This document shows, piece by piece, positions 43,981-54,727 of a DNA stretch of 64,000 nucleotides. The notes beneath the pieces are model-generated. The model was not told the DNA's origin. It saw nothing but the letters and a program-made list of their open reading frames with translations, and did no database searches. The translations under genes and the position numbers were made by a program. Position 1 is the stretch's first letter. Each line of letters opens with the position of its first letter. Source of the DNA: Phycisphaerae bacterium (GTDB lineage: Bacteria > Chloroflexota > Anaerolineae > 4572-78 > J111); the NCBI GenBank assembly GCA_028285035.1, contig JANQQF010000143.1:1-64000 (forward strand), in the 5' to 3' direction.

Positions 43981-44641
43981 TGATGTAATCCTTTCCTAAT
44001 TTCTGATCAGCACATAAAAATTTTTAACAATTAGAATTTTACATCAGAGAGGATGGAACCGCGAAAAACAATGAGGGATAGAGTAAGAAGAGCTGTTTGT
44101 TGATAACTTATAAACCGATTATGCGAATTAGCTAGACCGCAGAGGTTTTGCCTTTTGTTTCAATTTAAAGGGGTCAATATCAACAAGATCAATTCTAACT
44201 GGTGTCGATATCGAAACCTCTACGGTATTTTTTCTTGGAGCACACATAATCTATTTATAAGAAGGGGGAAATTGAGGAGTTTATTTTTTGGAAGTTTAAG
44301 GACTGAAAAGTTATTTTTAATCGACTATTCATCCTTCCCGTCTTCCAGCCTTTCAGCTAAATCTTAGCCGTGAGTCTAGATCAACCAACACAAATTATAT
44401 CCAAAAATCTGGACGAGCAGCCCCAGTGCTTTAAAACAAATTAGGGTGTGGGCTACTCAACCCACACCCTATCTCTCCCCGGTTGGAATGCGGTACAGCA
44501 CACTCCAACACTGCACATCCGCATTTAGTATGAGATAATTTGCCAACAGTCTGGTCAGAACTATAAAAACGTTGGTTTTGTTATCTTCATAAAGATGGTT
44601 AATGCCCGTCTAAAGCCTTAACTAGCGGTTGTACAGGTTTT

Positions 44642-44667
44642 TTCTATGCTCAATATTGAGCATAGAA
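44642..44667. repeat. Perfect 26-bp palindrome without loop
   Basis: The 13-bp arms are exact complements centred between 44654 and 44655 (centre CAATATTG). Such uninterrupted symmetry suits a dimeric protein site or a transposon/replication remnant better than an RNA hairpin. No intact gene lies within 300 bp. Confidence 0.65.
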
Positions 44668-44843
44668 CTAATACTTTTGCACACATCTTTGTATATAATA
44701 CCATAAAGATGTTTGAGTTGGGTTTGAATCGGCCCTGAAATATTTCAGTTTAAATTTCAATTTATATTCAAACTGAATTTTTCTTGATCTTTTGTAGGTA
44801 TTGTTGCTGAGTCTGATGGTGTACGTTCTTTTTGCTCTACAAT

Positions 44844-44936
44844 ATTGAATATCGATTGCAGCAGGTCGATCAAATCCAACAAAAATTAGAACCAACACCA
44901 CTTCAAGCTCGTTTGTAAGCTAAAGTGCTAACTTAA
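44844..44936 (+). pseudogene. Remnant of a DUF433-type antitoxin gene
   Basis: In the plus frame from 44844 it reads IEYRLQQVDQIQQKLEPTPLQARL, then a stop at 44916 and AKVLT. This matches the last about 30 codons of the intact antitoxin gene at 55776-56087 (IESRLQQVDQIQQSLEPTPLKARLQAKGLI), including near-identity in bases. The upstream part of the gene and the toxin partner are missing. It shows that a second copy of the module once stood here. Confidence 0.8.
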
Positions 44937-44967
44937 TCCACTCGCCACCAACCAAGATCCTTTCTAA

Positions 44968-46305
44968 CTACTTGAAAACGACCGGCAGATAAACCCGCGC
45001 TCCGCCGACCAGCAAGGTCACATTGGCCGTTTGGGTGATGCCATTGCCAGTCGCCGTCAGGGGGATGGTGTAGAATACGCCTGATGCCAACGGCCCACTA
45101 TGGGTATTGGTCACGGTTAGGGTGGCTTGGCTCAAGGTGGTGATTGTGGTCGGACTCAGGCTCAGGGTTAAACTAGGTGAGGGGCTGGGACTCAGGAGCG
45201 TCAGTGACCCGGTGATATTATCATTGGCCAACAGCGAAACGGTGTAGGTGGTGACAGCACCGGCGTCAACAGCCTGATTGGCGGGCGTGGCCACCAGTTG
45301 TTGGGCCTGCCCGGAGTCGGGGTCAAGGCGCAGTGAGGTCATATCGATCGCCTCGAAATCAGCGCCAGTGACGCGATCAAAATCCTGGTTGAGAGCTGCG
45401 TTATCCCAGTTTTCGTTGGGGGCCCCGGAGATATACCAATTAGAGCCGTTATCGGCCAGGATGATCCCGTATTTTTTCATCGCTTTTAGAATAATCTGCC
45501 CCTGTTCCGAAAATGAGTCGTCAATGACAAAATCGGCCTTAAGCCGAAAACGCTGGCCCATCGGGGGGCGATTGGGATCGGTGGAACTGGAGGCAAAGTG
45601 GCGGGCGGGCCAGACATAGTCACGTCGGGTTTGGACGACAGTAAACCGAATGGCGTGGTTGATGGCCCCAGCCTCGACATCCTCATATCGCACCAGACCA
45701 GGCAAAATCGGCAAACCAGCCGCATCAGCAGAGGTCCAGGTATCGGGCCGGAGGGCATTACTGTTCAGATCAAAAATCGCTCCAGAGTCGGCCTGCCAGC
45801 TATTGGCTGCATCGTTGTTGGGGAAGGCCCGGTATAGTTCATACAACTTGCACTCACCCTGGCGCACCACCAATACATGCCGGTCACCATCGCCGCTAGG
45901 CCCCCCTTCGATAGGTGCATCGGAGGGGATGGGATAGGGGCCGGGATCGCTTTCATCAGCATAAAGCACAGGGGCAATCGGCACGAGGGCCTGACCTGCT
46001 GGAACGGCTACAAATGGAATGCCGATGGGCGAGTCAGAGCCGGGCGGCCAAACGCCAGCCCCAAAGTCGGCGTGGAGTGAGGTATTTGCTCCGATGTTAG
46101 CGATATAGGCATCGGAGTTGGCATCAAGCGGCATCGTGTCAATCGGAGTGTTCCAGATATTATCGACGGGAAATACCTGACAACCTGATAGGGTGGGGGT
46201 GCTGTGCCCAACCAGCGGCTCATCGGCCAACCCCGACTCAATCATCAAGTTTAACAGGATGATGGGTACAACCAGGCCTAACGAGAGACGTTGCAAATGT
46301 TTCAT
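44968..46305 (-). CDS. Secreted protein of a conserved uncharacterised family with YLPVVFK tail
   Basis: 445 residues from the ATG at 46305, chosen since AAGGAGGAT lies 6 bases upstream. Signal peptide about 1-28. Residues about 40-325 form a domain opening GCQVFPVDNIWNTPID, with DPGPYPIP, GDRHVLVV, RPDTWTSADAAGLPILPGLVRYEDV, HAIRFTV, PPMGQRFRLKADF and KKYGIILADNGSNWYISG. This looks like a widespread secreted family without assigned function. A beta-sandwich (about 335-435) rich in Leu-Ser-Pro repeats follows, and the chain ends ARVYLPVVFK. No anchor. Function unknown. Confidence 0.75.
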   Translation of the reverse strand: MKHLQRLSLGLVVPIILLNLMIESGLADEPLVGHSTPTLSGCQVFPVDNIWNTPIDTMPLDANSDAYIANIGANTSLHADFGAGVWPPGSDSPIGIPFVAVPAGQALVPIAPVLYADESDPGPYPIPSDAPIEGGPSGDGDRHVLVVRQGECKLYELYRAFPNNDAANSWQADSGAIFDLNSNALRPDTWTSADAAGLPILPGLVRYEDVEAGAINHAIRFTVVQTRRDYVWPARHFASSSTDPNRPPMGQRFRLKADFVIDDSFSEQGQIILKAMKKYGIILADNGSNWYISGAPNENWDNAALNQDFDRVTGADFEAIDMTSLRLDPDSGQAQQLVATPANQAVDAGAVTTYTVSLLANDNITGSLTLLSPSPSPSLTLSLSPTTITTLSQATLTVTNTHSGPLASGVFYTIPLTATGNGITQTANVTLLVGGARVYLPVVFK

Positions 46306-46428
46306 CAATAGATCCTCCTTAATAAATAGGACAGAGATCAACCTGAGTCCAGTTTAATAACGAGGAGGCTATTTGTGAAGCGTAACAGTTACGGATTAAC
46401 CTACGCTTTGATCCGTAGAAAGTACGAT

Positions 46429-46533
46429 TCAGCCATTCCCGCCCCACACCGCCAAAGCCGCTGAGACACCTCCTAATAAGGCTATGGCGACCAGCGCCAC
46501 AACGATATAGTTTACAAGGTTTTCATAATGCAT
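46429..46533 (-). CDS. Probable 34-residue single-pass membrane peptide
   Basis: The frame reads MHYENLVNYIVVALVAIALL and then GGVSAALAVWGGNG and stop: a short polar start and one hydrophobic helix rich in Ala, Val and Gly. GAAGGAG abuts the ATG directly, which is closer than usual and the main doubt; the same site is better spaced for a second ATG that stops after four codons. It lies 123 bp upstream of the secreted-protein gene on the same strand and divergent from the hybrid kinase. No family recognised. Confidence 0.4.
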   Translation of the reverse strand: MHYENLVNYIVVALVAIALLGGVSAALAVWGGNG

Positions 46534-46798
46534 CTCCTTCAAACAAATAAGTCCAATTTTGTTTATTGATGCAAACCCTATTTGGCACATCTGAGACTAA
46601 CTATAAGGCTTGTGACTATGAGAAGAAAAACTTAGGGGATGGTGAGAAACATCAATTTGGACAAAATTGGACAGAAATAGGACATTTAGCATCATTGATT
46701 TGTGCCGGGGCCTATATTATATTAAAAAGTATTAAGTTTTAATCCTGAAGACAGCCCTGTCTCGAAATTATCCCATCACTTGATAGGAGTACCACCTC

Positions 46799-49700
46799 AT
46801 GATGAGATCAATCCTAATTTCTCTTCTCCTTCTCGTTGTCATCTTCATTAACCCAACCTTGGCCCAAACACCAGACGAACCTAATGCGGGGGTGCCCTCA
46901 TCCCAACGGCTTAGATTTGAGACCGTTTCCGTTGAGGCGGGGCTACCCTATCCCGAAGTTCGAGCGATCCATCAGGATCGGTTGGGCTTTATGTGGATTG
47001 GGACGGCGGCGGGATTGGCAAAATATGATGGCCTCAAATTCACCGTTTACCAAGTCAAGCCAGAAGATCCAAACTCGTTGGAAAATAACACCATCAACTT
47101 TATTCATGAAGATGACGACGGGTTTTTATGGATTGGCACGGGTGGAGGCTGGCTACATCAATTTGACCCGGCCACCGACACTTTTACTCGGCGTCGATTT
47201 GATGGCTCACCCCAAGCCTTGCGAGCCTTGTACAGTGATGCTGAAGGACACCTTTGGTTAGGTACGCAAGGTGAAGGTGTGATCCGATTTGATCCACGTA
47301 CAGGTGACTATACGCGTTATCGCCACGATGAGAACGATGAAACAACCTTAAGCAACGACATTGTGGTAGCGATTAGTGGCACGGAGGCTGGCATATGGCT
47401 AGCGACGAGTAACGGCTTCAACTGGTTTGATCCTGAAACTGAGACCTTTACCCGCCGCTATTACCCCAAGCCCGAAGGCGAAGATGAGCCACGCGAAATC
47501 GAAAATATCGTTTACACTCTACACGCCGATCCAACCTATATCTGGTTGGGCACCGCCTATGGTCTTTATCGGGTTAAGTTCAGAGTCCAGACCGATGAGG
47601 CCTATACTCGTTATGAAGCAGAACGTGGCTTGAGTGGAAGCACAGTTTCCGTTATTGCCCCTGCTGAAGAGAATGGCTTATGGGTGGGCACGCTTGATGG
47701 TGGCCTAAATTATTTTGACACTGAGGCTGAAACCTTTAGCCACTATCGAGCCAATGTAAATGATCAGATTAGTTTGAACAGTGATGCTATCACCACAATT
47801 TTTCAGGGCCAAAATGATACGTTTTGGGTAGGCACCCAAGATGAAGGGCTGAATAAGTATGACCCAAGCACTCAGAAATTTATTTGGTACCAAGCCGGAT
47901 CAAGCCCCTATGATTTGGGGCACGCCAATGTGACCAGCCTATCATCAAGCCATACAGGCCAGATTTGGGTCAGTACCAATCGGGGCGTCCATCTGTTTGA
48001 TCCAGAGCAAGAGCGCTTTACTTTCGATGAAGATGAAGATGTTCTATTGGTGATTTATGAAGATAGCCAGCAGACGATTTGGGCCAGTTTGGGTGATGAT
48101 TTGAATGAATATGATCCAGAAACTGGGATATATGAAGAGTATCACGATTTAGAGCTATATGATGCCTTCATCGATCACATTTATGAAGATCAAGACGGCT
48201 ATCTGTGGTTAAGTTCACGTGGCTCTGGCTTAGGCCGCCTACACCCAGACCGCTATGCCCACCTGCCGGATTATTTCACGGCTGCAGCAAACGGTTTAAG
48301 CAGCGATGTCACGACCTTGGTCTATCAGGATAGCCAAAAGCGACTTTGGGTGGGCACTGACAATGGGCTTAATCTGTTAGATCCAGCTACCAACACCTTC
48401 AGCGTTTACCAGCACAATCCGGATGATAACGCCAGCCTCAGCAATGATACCATTAGTGATGTTTATGAAGACAAAAGCGGCACACTCTGGATTGCGACCC
48501 ACGGGGGACTAAACCGCTTTAATCCAGAGACAGACCAATTCGATCATTATCTTGAAGAAGATGGCTTACCAAACAACCGAGTTGAAGCGATTGTTGAGGA
48601 TGATGCGGGACAGTTATGGCTGACCACAGCTCGCGGGATAACCCGTTTTGATCCAACAAATGAAAGCTTTCGCGTGTATGATGCCCAAGACAATTTGCAA
48701 AGCAACGTCTTTACCGCTCGAGCCATCTTAAAGATGCCTAATGGTGAGATTTATGCCGGGGGCACCCGGGGCCTAGCCCGCTTCCACCCCGATCAGTTAG
48801 ATGACAATTCTCACGCACCAGAAGTAGTACTGACCGGCTTTCAGCTTAACAATCAATCAGCAAATTTTGGTGATGAGAACTCCCCTTTGAGTCAACATAT
48901 CAGTCTGACCGATGATCTGACTGTTAATCACAATCAAAATAACTTTATCTTTGAATTTGCTGCGTTGAATTATGCCTCACCCGATAAAAATCAATATCGC
49001 TATCGGCTCGAAGGCTTCGATGATGAGTGGATCAGCATTATTGATGAGCCTAAAGTGGCCAATTACACGAACCTCGATGCGGGTAACTATACCTTCCGGG
49101 TCCAAGCCACCAATAATGATGGGCTATGGAATGAGGCTGGTGTGGCCTTAGCGATTACCATTCTCCCCCCCTGGTGGGAGACAGCCTGGTTTACCATTCT
49201 GGCGGTAATTGGCGGAATCGCCCTCATCTTTGGCGGCATTCGGTGGCGGGTGCGAGCTGTGGAAGACCGCAATCGGCAACTGGAGCAGCAGGTAGCTGAA
49301 CGAACGCAGGAATTGGCCGTGGCCAAAGAGAAAGCCGAGGTGGCCAACCAGGCCAAAAGCACCTTCCTGGCCAATATGAGCCACGAGCTACGCTCTCCAC
49401 TGAACGCGATTTTGGGCTTTGCCCAGGTCATGCTGCGCACAAAAACGCTTTCTCCAGAAAATCTGGAAAACGTGAGCATCATCAATCGCAGTGGCGAACA
49501 CCTGCTGCACCTGATCAATCAGGTGTTGAACCTCTCCAAAATTGAGGCAGGGCAGGTAACCCTCAACAAAAAAGATTTTGATTTGTACCGCCTACTTAAT
49601 GACTTGGAGGATATGTTTGCCCTGAAAGCCAGTGACAAAGGGTTATTACTCTCCTTTGAAGTTGAGCCTGAGGTGCCGCGCTATATTCACACCGACGCCT

Positions 49701-50749
49701 TAAAGCTGCGACAAGTCATCATCAACTTGCTCAATAATGCCCTCAAATTCACTGATGAGGGTGGGGTGACGGTGTCGGTCCGTCCCGCCCAACACACAAA
49801 AACTGGCGAACCTGCCTCAGCCGGTGAACAAATCACCTTGCACATCAGTGTGGCAGATACGGGGGCAGGTATTGCGCCCGAAGACATGAAAGATTTGTTT
49901 GCCGCGTTTATGCAAACAGAAGTAGGGCGACAGTCGCAGGAGGGAACGGGACTGGGTTTGCCAATCAGCCGCAAATTTGTGCAGTTGATGGGTGGCGACA
50001 TCACGGTGAGTAGCGAGGTTGGTCAAGGTAGCGTGTTTAGTTTTACCATCAAGGCCGAAGTCATTGCCGAGCCAGATCTGGCCGTTTCCCAAAGACGCGA
50101 CAAAAAACAGATTATCGCCCTTGAACCGGGACAACCCACGTATCGCATTCTGATTGTAGACGACCGTTGGGAAAATCGACAGGTGTTGTTGAAGCTGTTG
50201 GGGCCATTTGGCTTTGCCCTACAGGCGGCAGAAAATGGACAGGAAGCGCTTGAGATATGGGAGACGTGGGAGCCGCATCTAATCTGGCTCGATATGCGAA
50301 TGCCAGTTATGGATGGGTATGAAACCGTGAAACGGATTAAGGCCACGCCCCAGGGTCAGACCACAGCAGTCATTGCTTTAACAGCCAGCACCTTTGAGGA
50401 AGAGCGAGCCCTAGTCATCAAAACTGGCTGTGATGATTACTTACGCAAACCCTTCCGCGATACCGATATTTTAGAAATGATGAACAAACATATCGGGGTC
50501 CAGTATGTTTACGAGACGCCAAGCACAGCCATAGACAAGATTGATATCAATAATCTAGATCTTTCCGTCTTGTCTGCCGAGTGGCTGACATCCTTTAAAG
50601 ATGCGCTCGACACCAGCAATATGGATACAATGTTAGCCTTGATCGATGACTTGGATGATCAACACAATGGGTTGGAGACGACTTTAGCCAATTTGGTGAA
50701 TAATTTTGAGTTTGAGAAGCTCAGTGCTTTAATTGAGGAAAGAGGGTAA
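46799..50749 (+). CDS. Two-component-propeller hybrid histidine kinase
   Basis: A 1316-residue membrane sensor. Signal peptide about 1-22. About a dozen two-component-propeller (Reg_prop) repeats over residues 35-680, such as [22 protein letters not shown] and [22 protein letters not shown], make a periplasmic double beta-propeller. A Y_Y_Y domain (about 700-785: [29 protein letters not shown]) and one membrane helix (about 795-815) follow. Inside are HisKA ([17 protein letters not shown]), HATPase_c ([34 protein letters not shown]) and REC ([24 protein letters not shown]). A short helical C-terminus follows. No DNA-binding domain. Paired with the REC-GAF-PP2C gene downstream. Confidence 0.92.
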   Translation: MMRSILISLLLLVVIFINPTLAQTPDEPNAGVPSSQRLRFETVSVEAGLPYPEVRAIHQDRLGFMWIGTAAGLAKYDGLKFTVYQVKPEDPNSLENNTINFIHEDDDGFLWIGTGGGWLHQFDPATDTFTRRRFDGSPQALRALYSDAEGHLWLGTQGEGVIRFDPRTGDYTRYRHDENDETTLSNDIVVAISGTEAGIWLATSNGFNWFDPETETFTRRYYPKPEGEDEPREIENIVYTLHADPTYIWLGTAYGLYRVKFRVQTDEAYTRYEAERGLSGSTVSVIAPAEENGLWVGTLDGGLNYFDTEAETFSHYRANVNDQISLNSDAITTIFQGQNDTFWVGTQDEGLNKYDPSTQKFIWYQAGSSPYDLGHANVTSLSSSHTGQIWVSTNRGVHLFDPEQERFTFDEDEDVLLVIYEDSQQTIWASLGDDLNEYDPETGIYEEYHDLELYDAFIDHIYEDQDGYLWLSSRGSGLGRLHPDRYAHLPDYFTAAANGLSSDVTTLVYQDSQKRLWVGTDNGLNLLDPATNTFSVYQHNPDDNASLSNDTISDVYEDKSGTLWIATHGGLNRFNPETDQFDHYLEEDGLPNNRVEAIVEDDAGQLWLTTARGITRFDPTNESFRVYDAQDNLQSNVFTARAILKMPNGEIYAGGTRGLARFHPDQLDDNSHAPEVVLTGFQLNNQSANFGDENSPLSQHISLTDDLTVNHNQNNFIFEFAALNYASPDKNQYRYRLEGFDDEWISIIDEPKVANYTNLDAGNYTFRVQATNNDGLWNEAGVALAITILPPWWETAWFTILAVIGGIALIFGGIRWRVRAVEDRNRQLEQQVAERTQELAVAKEKAEVANQAKSTFLANMSHELRSPLNAILGFAQVMLRTKTLSPENLENVSIINRSGEHLLHLINQVLNLSKIEAGQVTLNKKDFDLYRLLNDLEDMFALKASDKGLLLSFEVEPEVPRYIHTDALKLRQVIINLLNNALKFTDEGGVTVSVRPAQHTKTGEPASAGEQITLHISVADTGAGIAPEDMKDLFAAFMQTEVGRQSQEGTGLGLPISRKFVQLMGGDITVSSEVGQGSVFSFTIKAEVIAEPDLAVSQRRDKKQIIALEPGQPTYRILIVDDRWENRQVLLKLLGPFGFALQAAENGQEALEIWETWEPHLIWLDMRMPVMDGYETVKRIKATPQGQTTAVIALTASTFEEERALVIKTGCDDYLRKPFRDTDILEMMNKHIGVQYVYETPSTAIDKIDINNLDLSVLSAEWLTSFKDALDTSNMDTMLALIDDLDDQHNGLETTLANLVNNFEFEKLSALIEERG

Positions 50750-50888
50750 TTGTTTTAATCCGATTCCAATGCGCTGCATTGGGCCAACGCAAAACGCTGG
50801 AACCACAATGCCTAAGATATGACAACACAGAGTATTGTCCTGACAGGCAGCTAACGTGGAGCATTATGACTAAAGAAAATGTTATAAA

Positions 50889-52652
50889 ATGACCACAACA
50901 TCTACAAACGGGATCATTTTTGCTATCGATGATACCCCCGCTAACTTACGTTTGCTACGGAGCATCCTAACTCAGGAGGGTTATGATGTTCGCCCAATGC
51001 CCAGCGGCCCACTGGCCTTCAAAGCCCTGCAATCGGTCCTGCCCGATTTAATCTTACTAGACATTATGATGCCGGAGATGGACGGGTACGAGGTTTGTCG
51101 CCAGTTAAAAGCGGATTATCGTACCCGAGATATCCCAGTCATTTTTATCAGCGCTATTGATGAGTTGGGGGACAAGGTCAAGGCGTTTGACGTGGGTGGG
51201 GTAGATTACATTACGAAGCCTTTTCAAGAAGATGAGGTCTTGGCTCGGGTTAAAACCCATTTGACCATTCAGCGAATGCAAAAGGAGCTTCAACAGGCCA
51301 ATGATGAGCTTGAGACACGAGTCGATGAGTTAGCCAGCCTGAATATGATTATTCAGGCCGTTGCCACCACCATCAATTTGAATCAAACATTACACGATAT
51401 TGCTGGAACAATGATGCATCTCTTTGCAGTGCCCGCAGTTAGTATTGGGCTACTTAACGCTGCCAAAACCGAGTTGACCATCATTACTCAAGGTGAACAA
51501 TCCAACGAAGTAGGTCAGGTCGAGGATCTGACCATCCCCATCCCTAAAGATCCACTGGTGCAGCAAGCGATTGAGCAAGGAAAAACCTTCATCATCACTG
51601 ATACCCAAAGCAATCCCCTCACGACCTCAATCCGTGAGATCATCCAAGCGCAACAAATCAACTCAATGATGGTCGTGCCCTTGATGTCACGCGGTGGTGT
51701 GATTGGCACCATCAACTTCTCCTCAACCATAGAAAGCAATGCCTTTGACAATGGCAGAATACAATTAGCTGAAACCATCGCTGCCCAAATTGCAGGGGCC
51801 ATCGATAATGTGCGGCTGTATGAAGAGCAACAACAGGCTAATCTTGCCCTCTCAGCGGCAAATCAACGGATGCAGGAAGACTTGGCCCTGGCTCGCAGTA
51901 TCCAGCAAGGGCTACTTCCCGCGCCCCATCCGAACTGGTCTCACCACGAGGTGGTTTGCTTTACCGCCCCAGCCAACGAAATTGGCGGGGACTTTTATGT
52001 ATATCAATCCTTGGGTCAGGATGGGACCACCAAACGATATGGCCTAGCCGTGGGCGATGTTTCAGGCAAAGGGGTTTCCGCCGCATTACTGATGGCGGCC
52101 AGTTTGGCCCAGTTTGATGCCTCCCTGTTGCAACCCATCACCCGCCCCGGCGAACGGATGGCTTATCTTGATGAAGTCCTCACCCCTTACACCCAACCCC
52201 GCCAACAAAATTGTGCAATGTGTTATGTAGAATTAAGAATTGAACAGTCACCCCAAGAAAGCCTTAAATTCCTAATGGATATCGTCAATGCGGGTTGCAT
52301 CCCCCCCTACATCAAGCGAGAGAATGGCTCCGTGGAGCAGCTAGAGATTGGGGGCTTTGCTTTGGGACAAGGACTGGGGGCAGAACTAGGCTATCAGCAA
52401 GAGACCCTTGAACTTACCCCCGGCGATATGGTAATTTTGACCAGTGATGGCGTGGTCGAGGCTAATAACGAGAGCGGGGATATGCTCGGCTTTGATCGCC
52501 TTAAAGAGATTATCGAAAATTTCACGGCACGTCCAGCCATTGCCAGAACCAGTGCTGAGGCGATGCTGGAGTTTATCAAGCAAAACCTGTCCGCCTTTAC
52601 GGGTGACGCCGAGCAACACGATGATATGACGATTGTGGTGATTAAGGTGTAA
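50889..52652 (+). CDS. Response regulator with GAF domain and PP2C/SpoIIE phosphatase output
   Basis: A 587-residue cytoplasmic protein. REC (about 8-125) has IFAIDDTPANLRLL, phosphoacceptor Asp in LILLDIMMPEMDG and Lys in ITKPF. A coiled coil (about 130-155) leads to GAF (about 160-310: VVPLMSRGGVIGTINFSS), another helix (QEDLALARSIQQGLLP) and a SpoIIE/RsbU-type PP2C domain (about 345-587) with metal-binding NEIGGDFY, GDVSGKGVSAALLMA, LTSDGVVEA and DDMTIVVIKV. It is 140 bp downstream of the hybrid kinase and is its natural phosphorelay target. PP2C proteins of this type dephosphorylate anti-anti-sigma proteins; none is encoded nearby. Confidence 0.92.
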   Translation: MTTTSTNGIIFAIDDTPANLRLLRSILTQEGYDVRPMPSGPLAFKALQSVLPDLILLDIMMPEMDGYEVCRQLKADYRTRDIPVIFISAIDELGDKVKAFDVGGVDYITKPFQEDEVLARVKTHLTIQRMQKELQQANDELETRVDELASLNMIIQAVATTINLNQTLHDIAGTMMHLFAVPAVSIGLLNAAKTELTIITQGEQSNEVGQVEDLTIPIPKDPLVQQAIEQGKTFIITDTQSNPLTTSIREIIQAQQINSMMVVPLMSRGGVIGTINFSSTIESNAFDNGRIQLAETIAAQIAGAIDNVRLYEEQQQANLALSAANQRMQEDLALARSIQQGLLPAPHPNWSHHEVVCFTAPANEIGGDFYVYQSLGQDGTTKRYGLAVGDVSGKGVSAALLMAASLAQFDASLLQPITRPGERMAYLDEVLTPYTQPRQQNCAMCYVELRIEQSPQESLKFLMDIVNAGCIPPYIKRENGSVEQLEIGGFALGQGLGAELGYQQETLELTPGDMVILTSDGVVEANNESGDMLGFDRLKEIIENFTARPAIARTSAEAMLEFIKQNLSAFTGDAEQHDDMTIVVIKV

Positions 52653-52696
52653 ATCTCCGCCACGAGCATCGACTTCCCCACCTGATATAAAGCAAC

Positions 52697-53476
52697 TTAT
52701 AACGCCTCTCGCAACTCTGTGGCTAATTCTCGGACAGCCACGGGAGATTCGCTAGCCCGTTTGACCAAAGCACTCCCCACGATCACCCCATCAGCCACTT
52801 CACCGACGGCCTGAGCCTGCTCACCATTGCCAATACCAAAGCCAATAGCCAATGGCACCGATGTTGCCGCACGAATACGCTCGACAAATGAGGCCAATTC
52901 CGACGAGACACCCTGCCGCACGCCAGTCACACCAGTGATCGATACCAGATAGATAAAGCCTTGGGCTTTGTTGACGACAAGATCGATCCGCTCGGCGGTA
53001 CTGGTCGGGGCAAGAAAATGGATGAGGGTCAGGTTATGCTGGGCGCACAGGCTCTCAAATTCTTCGGCTTCTTCGGGCGGCAAATCGGGCACAATAAAAC
53101 CATCGGCCCCAGCTTCAGCGGCATCTTTAATGAAATCGGCCAAGCCATAAGCCAGCATGGGATTGATATACCCCATCATCAAGGCTGGGGTGTCCATCCC
53201 TTCGGCCCGTAACTCACGGATCATTTCCAAGCAATCTTTGAGCGTCGTCCCATTCTCCAAAGCCTGCTGTGTTGCCGCCTGAACGGTCGGGCCATCAGCT
53301 AGTGGGTCTGAAAAAGGAATACCCAACTCCAATAAATCAGCCCCAGCCGCAACAATCTGCCGGATATTTTCCAGCCCCGCCTCCCGCGTGGGATAGCCTA
53401 GAACCGCATACGGCATAAAGGCAGGTCGATCTTTTGGAAAGGCTTGTTGAATACGTTCGATCCCTGAGGTCATCAT
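52697..53476 (-). CDS. trpA: Tryptophan synthase alpha subunit
   Basis: A 259-residue TIM-barrel enzyme splitting indole-3-glycerol phosphate to indole and glyceraldehyde-3-phosphate. The catalytic Glu is in [22 protein letters not shown] and the catalytic Asp in [26 protein letters not shown] and [18 protein letters not shown] form the phosphate-binding part. The start overlaps the end of trpB by 4 bases (translation coupling). Confidence 0.96.
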   Translation of the reverse strand: MMTSGIERIQQAFPKDRPAFMPYAVLGYPTREAGLENIRQIVAAGADLLELGIPFSDPLADGPTVQAATQQALENGTTLKDCLEMIRELRAEGMDTPALMMGYINPMLAYGLADFIKDAAEAGADGFIVPDLPPEEAEEFESLCAQHNLTLIHFLAPTSTAERIDLVVNKAQGFIYLVSITGVTGVRQGVSSELASFVERIRAATSVPLAIGFGIGNGEQAQAVGEVADGVIVGSALVKRASESPVAVRELATELREAL

Positions 53477-54699
53477 ACTTGGTCTCCTAACTCGCGAATA
53501 ATCGTGTCTAAATCTTTGTCACCACGTCCCGACAGATTAACGACAATAATTTGATCTTTTGACATCTTAGGCGCACGCTTGACCACCTCGGCAATAGCGT
53601 GGGCCGACTCTAAGGCAGGGATAATCCCCTCCATTTGGCTAAGAATTTTAACGCCTTCCAGCGCTTCCTCATCCGTGGCATAGGTGTAGCCCGCTCGCTC
53701 TTCATCACGTAGCCAAGCATGCTCTGGACCCACCGAGGGATAATCCAAACCGGCGCTGATCGAGTGAGTCTCCGCAATCTGGCCATCAGCGGTTTGTAGG
53801 AGATATGACTTTGTGCCGTGTAAGACGCCAAGCCGAGCTTGTACCCCATTCTTGGCCTCCGCCTCAGCAGAAATGGCAAAACGAGCCGCGTGTTGCCCGC
53901 TCTCAATCCCACTCCCTCCTGCTTCGACGCCAATCATCTCCACATCGTTGTCCTCGATGAAAGGGTGGAACAGCCCAATCGCATTAGAGCCCCCTCCCAC
54001 ACAGGCAATCAAGGTATCAGGCAAGCGACCCTCGGCCTCTAAAATCTGCTGTTTGGCCTCGCGGCCAATCACGCTCTGAAAATCACGGACCATCGTTGGA
54101 TAGGGGTGCGGACCGAGGGCTGACCCCAGCAGGTAATAGCTAGTGCGAACGTTGGTCACCCAATCACGAATGGCCTCATTGATCGCATCCTTCAAGGTCC
54201 GACTGCCACTAGAGACGGGGCGCACCTCAGTGCCAACCAGCCGCATTCGAAACACATTGGGCTGTTGCCGCGCAATATCCACCTCGCCCATATAGACGAT
54301 ACACTCTAACCCCAACAACGCACAGGCTGTAGCGCTACCCACACCGTGCTGTCCAGCCCCGGTTTCCGCAATGATGCGCTGTTTACCCATCCGCTTCGCG
54401 AGCAGGGCTTGCCCTAAGGCATTGTTAATTTTGTGGGCACCCGTGTGGTTCAAATCCTCACGCTTCAAATAAATTTTTGCGCCCCCTAAATGCGCCGTTA
54501 ATCGCCCCGCAAAGGTCAAAGGCGAGGAACGCCCCACATAAGTCTCTAGCAAATGATCAAGCTCCGCCTGAAAGGCCGGGTCTGCTTTGGCCTCAACATA
54601 AGCCGCCTCCAACTCACTAAGCGCAGGCATCAGGGTTTCTGGCACAAATTGGCCGCCATACGGGCCAAATTTAGCCGGAAGTAAGGTTGTTGTTGTCAT
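53473..54699 (-). CDS. trpB: Tryptophan synthase beta subunit
   Basis: A 408-residue PLP enzyme condensing indole and serine. The PLP Lys lies in [22 protein letters not shown], followed by [23 protein letters not shown]. The phosphate-binding [18 protein letters not shown] and C-terminal [12 protein letters not shown] are present. This is the TrpB1 type that works with TrpA. No other trp gene is nearby. A long compound hairpin lies between the GntR gene and this start. Confidence 0.96.
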   Translation of the reverse strand: MTTTTLLPAKFGPYGGQFVPETLMPALSELEAAYVEAKADPAFQAELDHLLETYVGRSSPLTFAGRLTAHLGGAKIYLKREDLNHTGAHKINNALGQALLAKRMGKQRIIAETGAGQHGVGSATACALLGLECIVYMGEVDIARQQPNVFRMRLVGTEVRPVSSGSRTLKDAINEAIRDWVTNVRTSYYLLGSALGPHPYPTMVRDFQSVIGREAKQQILEAEGRLPDTLIACVGGGSNAIGLFHPFIEDNDVEMIGVEAGGSGIESGQHAARFAISAEAEAKNGVQARLGVLHGTKSYLLQTADGQIAETHSISAGLDYPSVGPEHAWLRDEERAGYTYATDEEALEGVKILSQMEGIIPALESAHAIAEVVKRAPKMSKDQIIVVNLSGRGDKDLDTIIRELGDQV

Positions 54700-54727
54700 T
54701 AGTTATCCTCCCAAAATTTATAGTAAC

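Larger units (their letters stand above)
43981..44967. other. 987-bp gene-poor region with decayed sequence and palindromes
   Basis: Holds a hairpin (AGGGTGTGGG/CCCACACCCT, 44443-44470), a perfect 26-bp palindrome (44642-44667), an inverted repeat around TATAAT (ACATCTTT at 44683 with AAAGATGT at 44705), a 14-bp palindrome (44735-44748) and a remnant of a DUF433 antitoxin gene (44844-44936). Open frames at 44155-44367 and 44668-44901 show no family features or ribosome binding sites. Confidence 0.6.

Noticed and set aside
44155..44367. 70-residue open frame in the gene-poor block
   Set aside because: No ribosome binding site, no family, atypical composition, in a region of decayed sequence.
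44668..44901. 77-residue minus-strand open frame
   Set aside because: It runs antisense over palindromes and the DUF433 fossil; no family or start signal.
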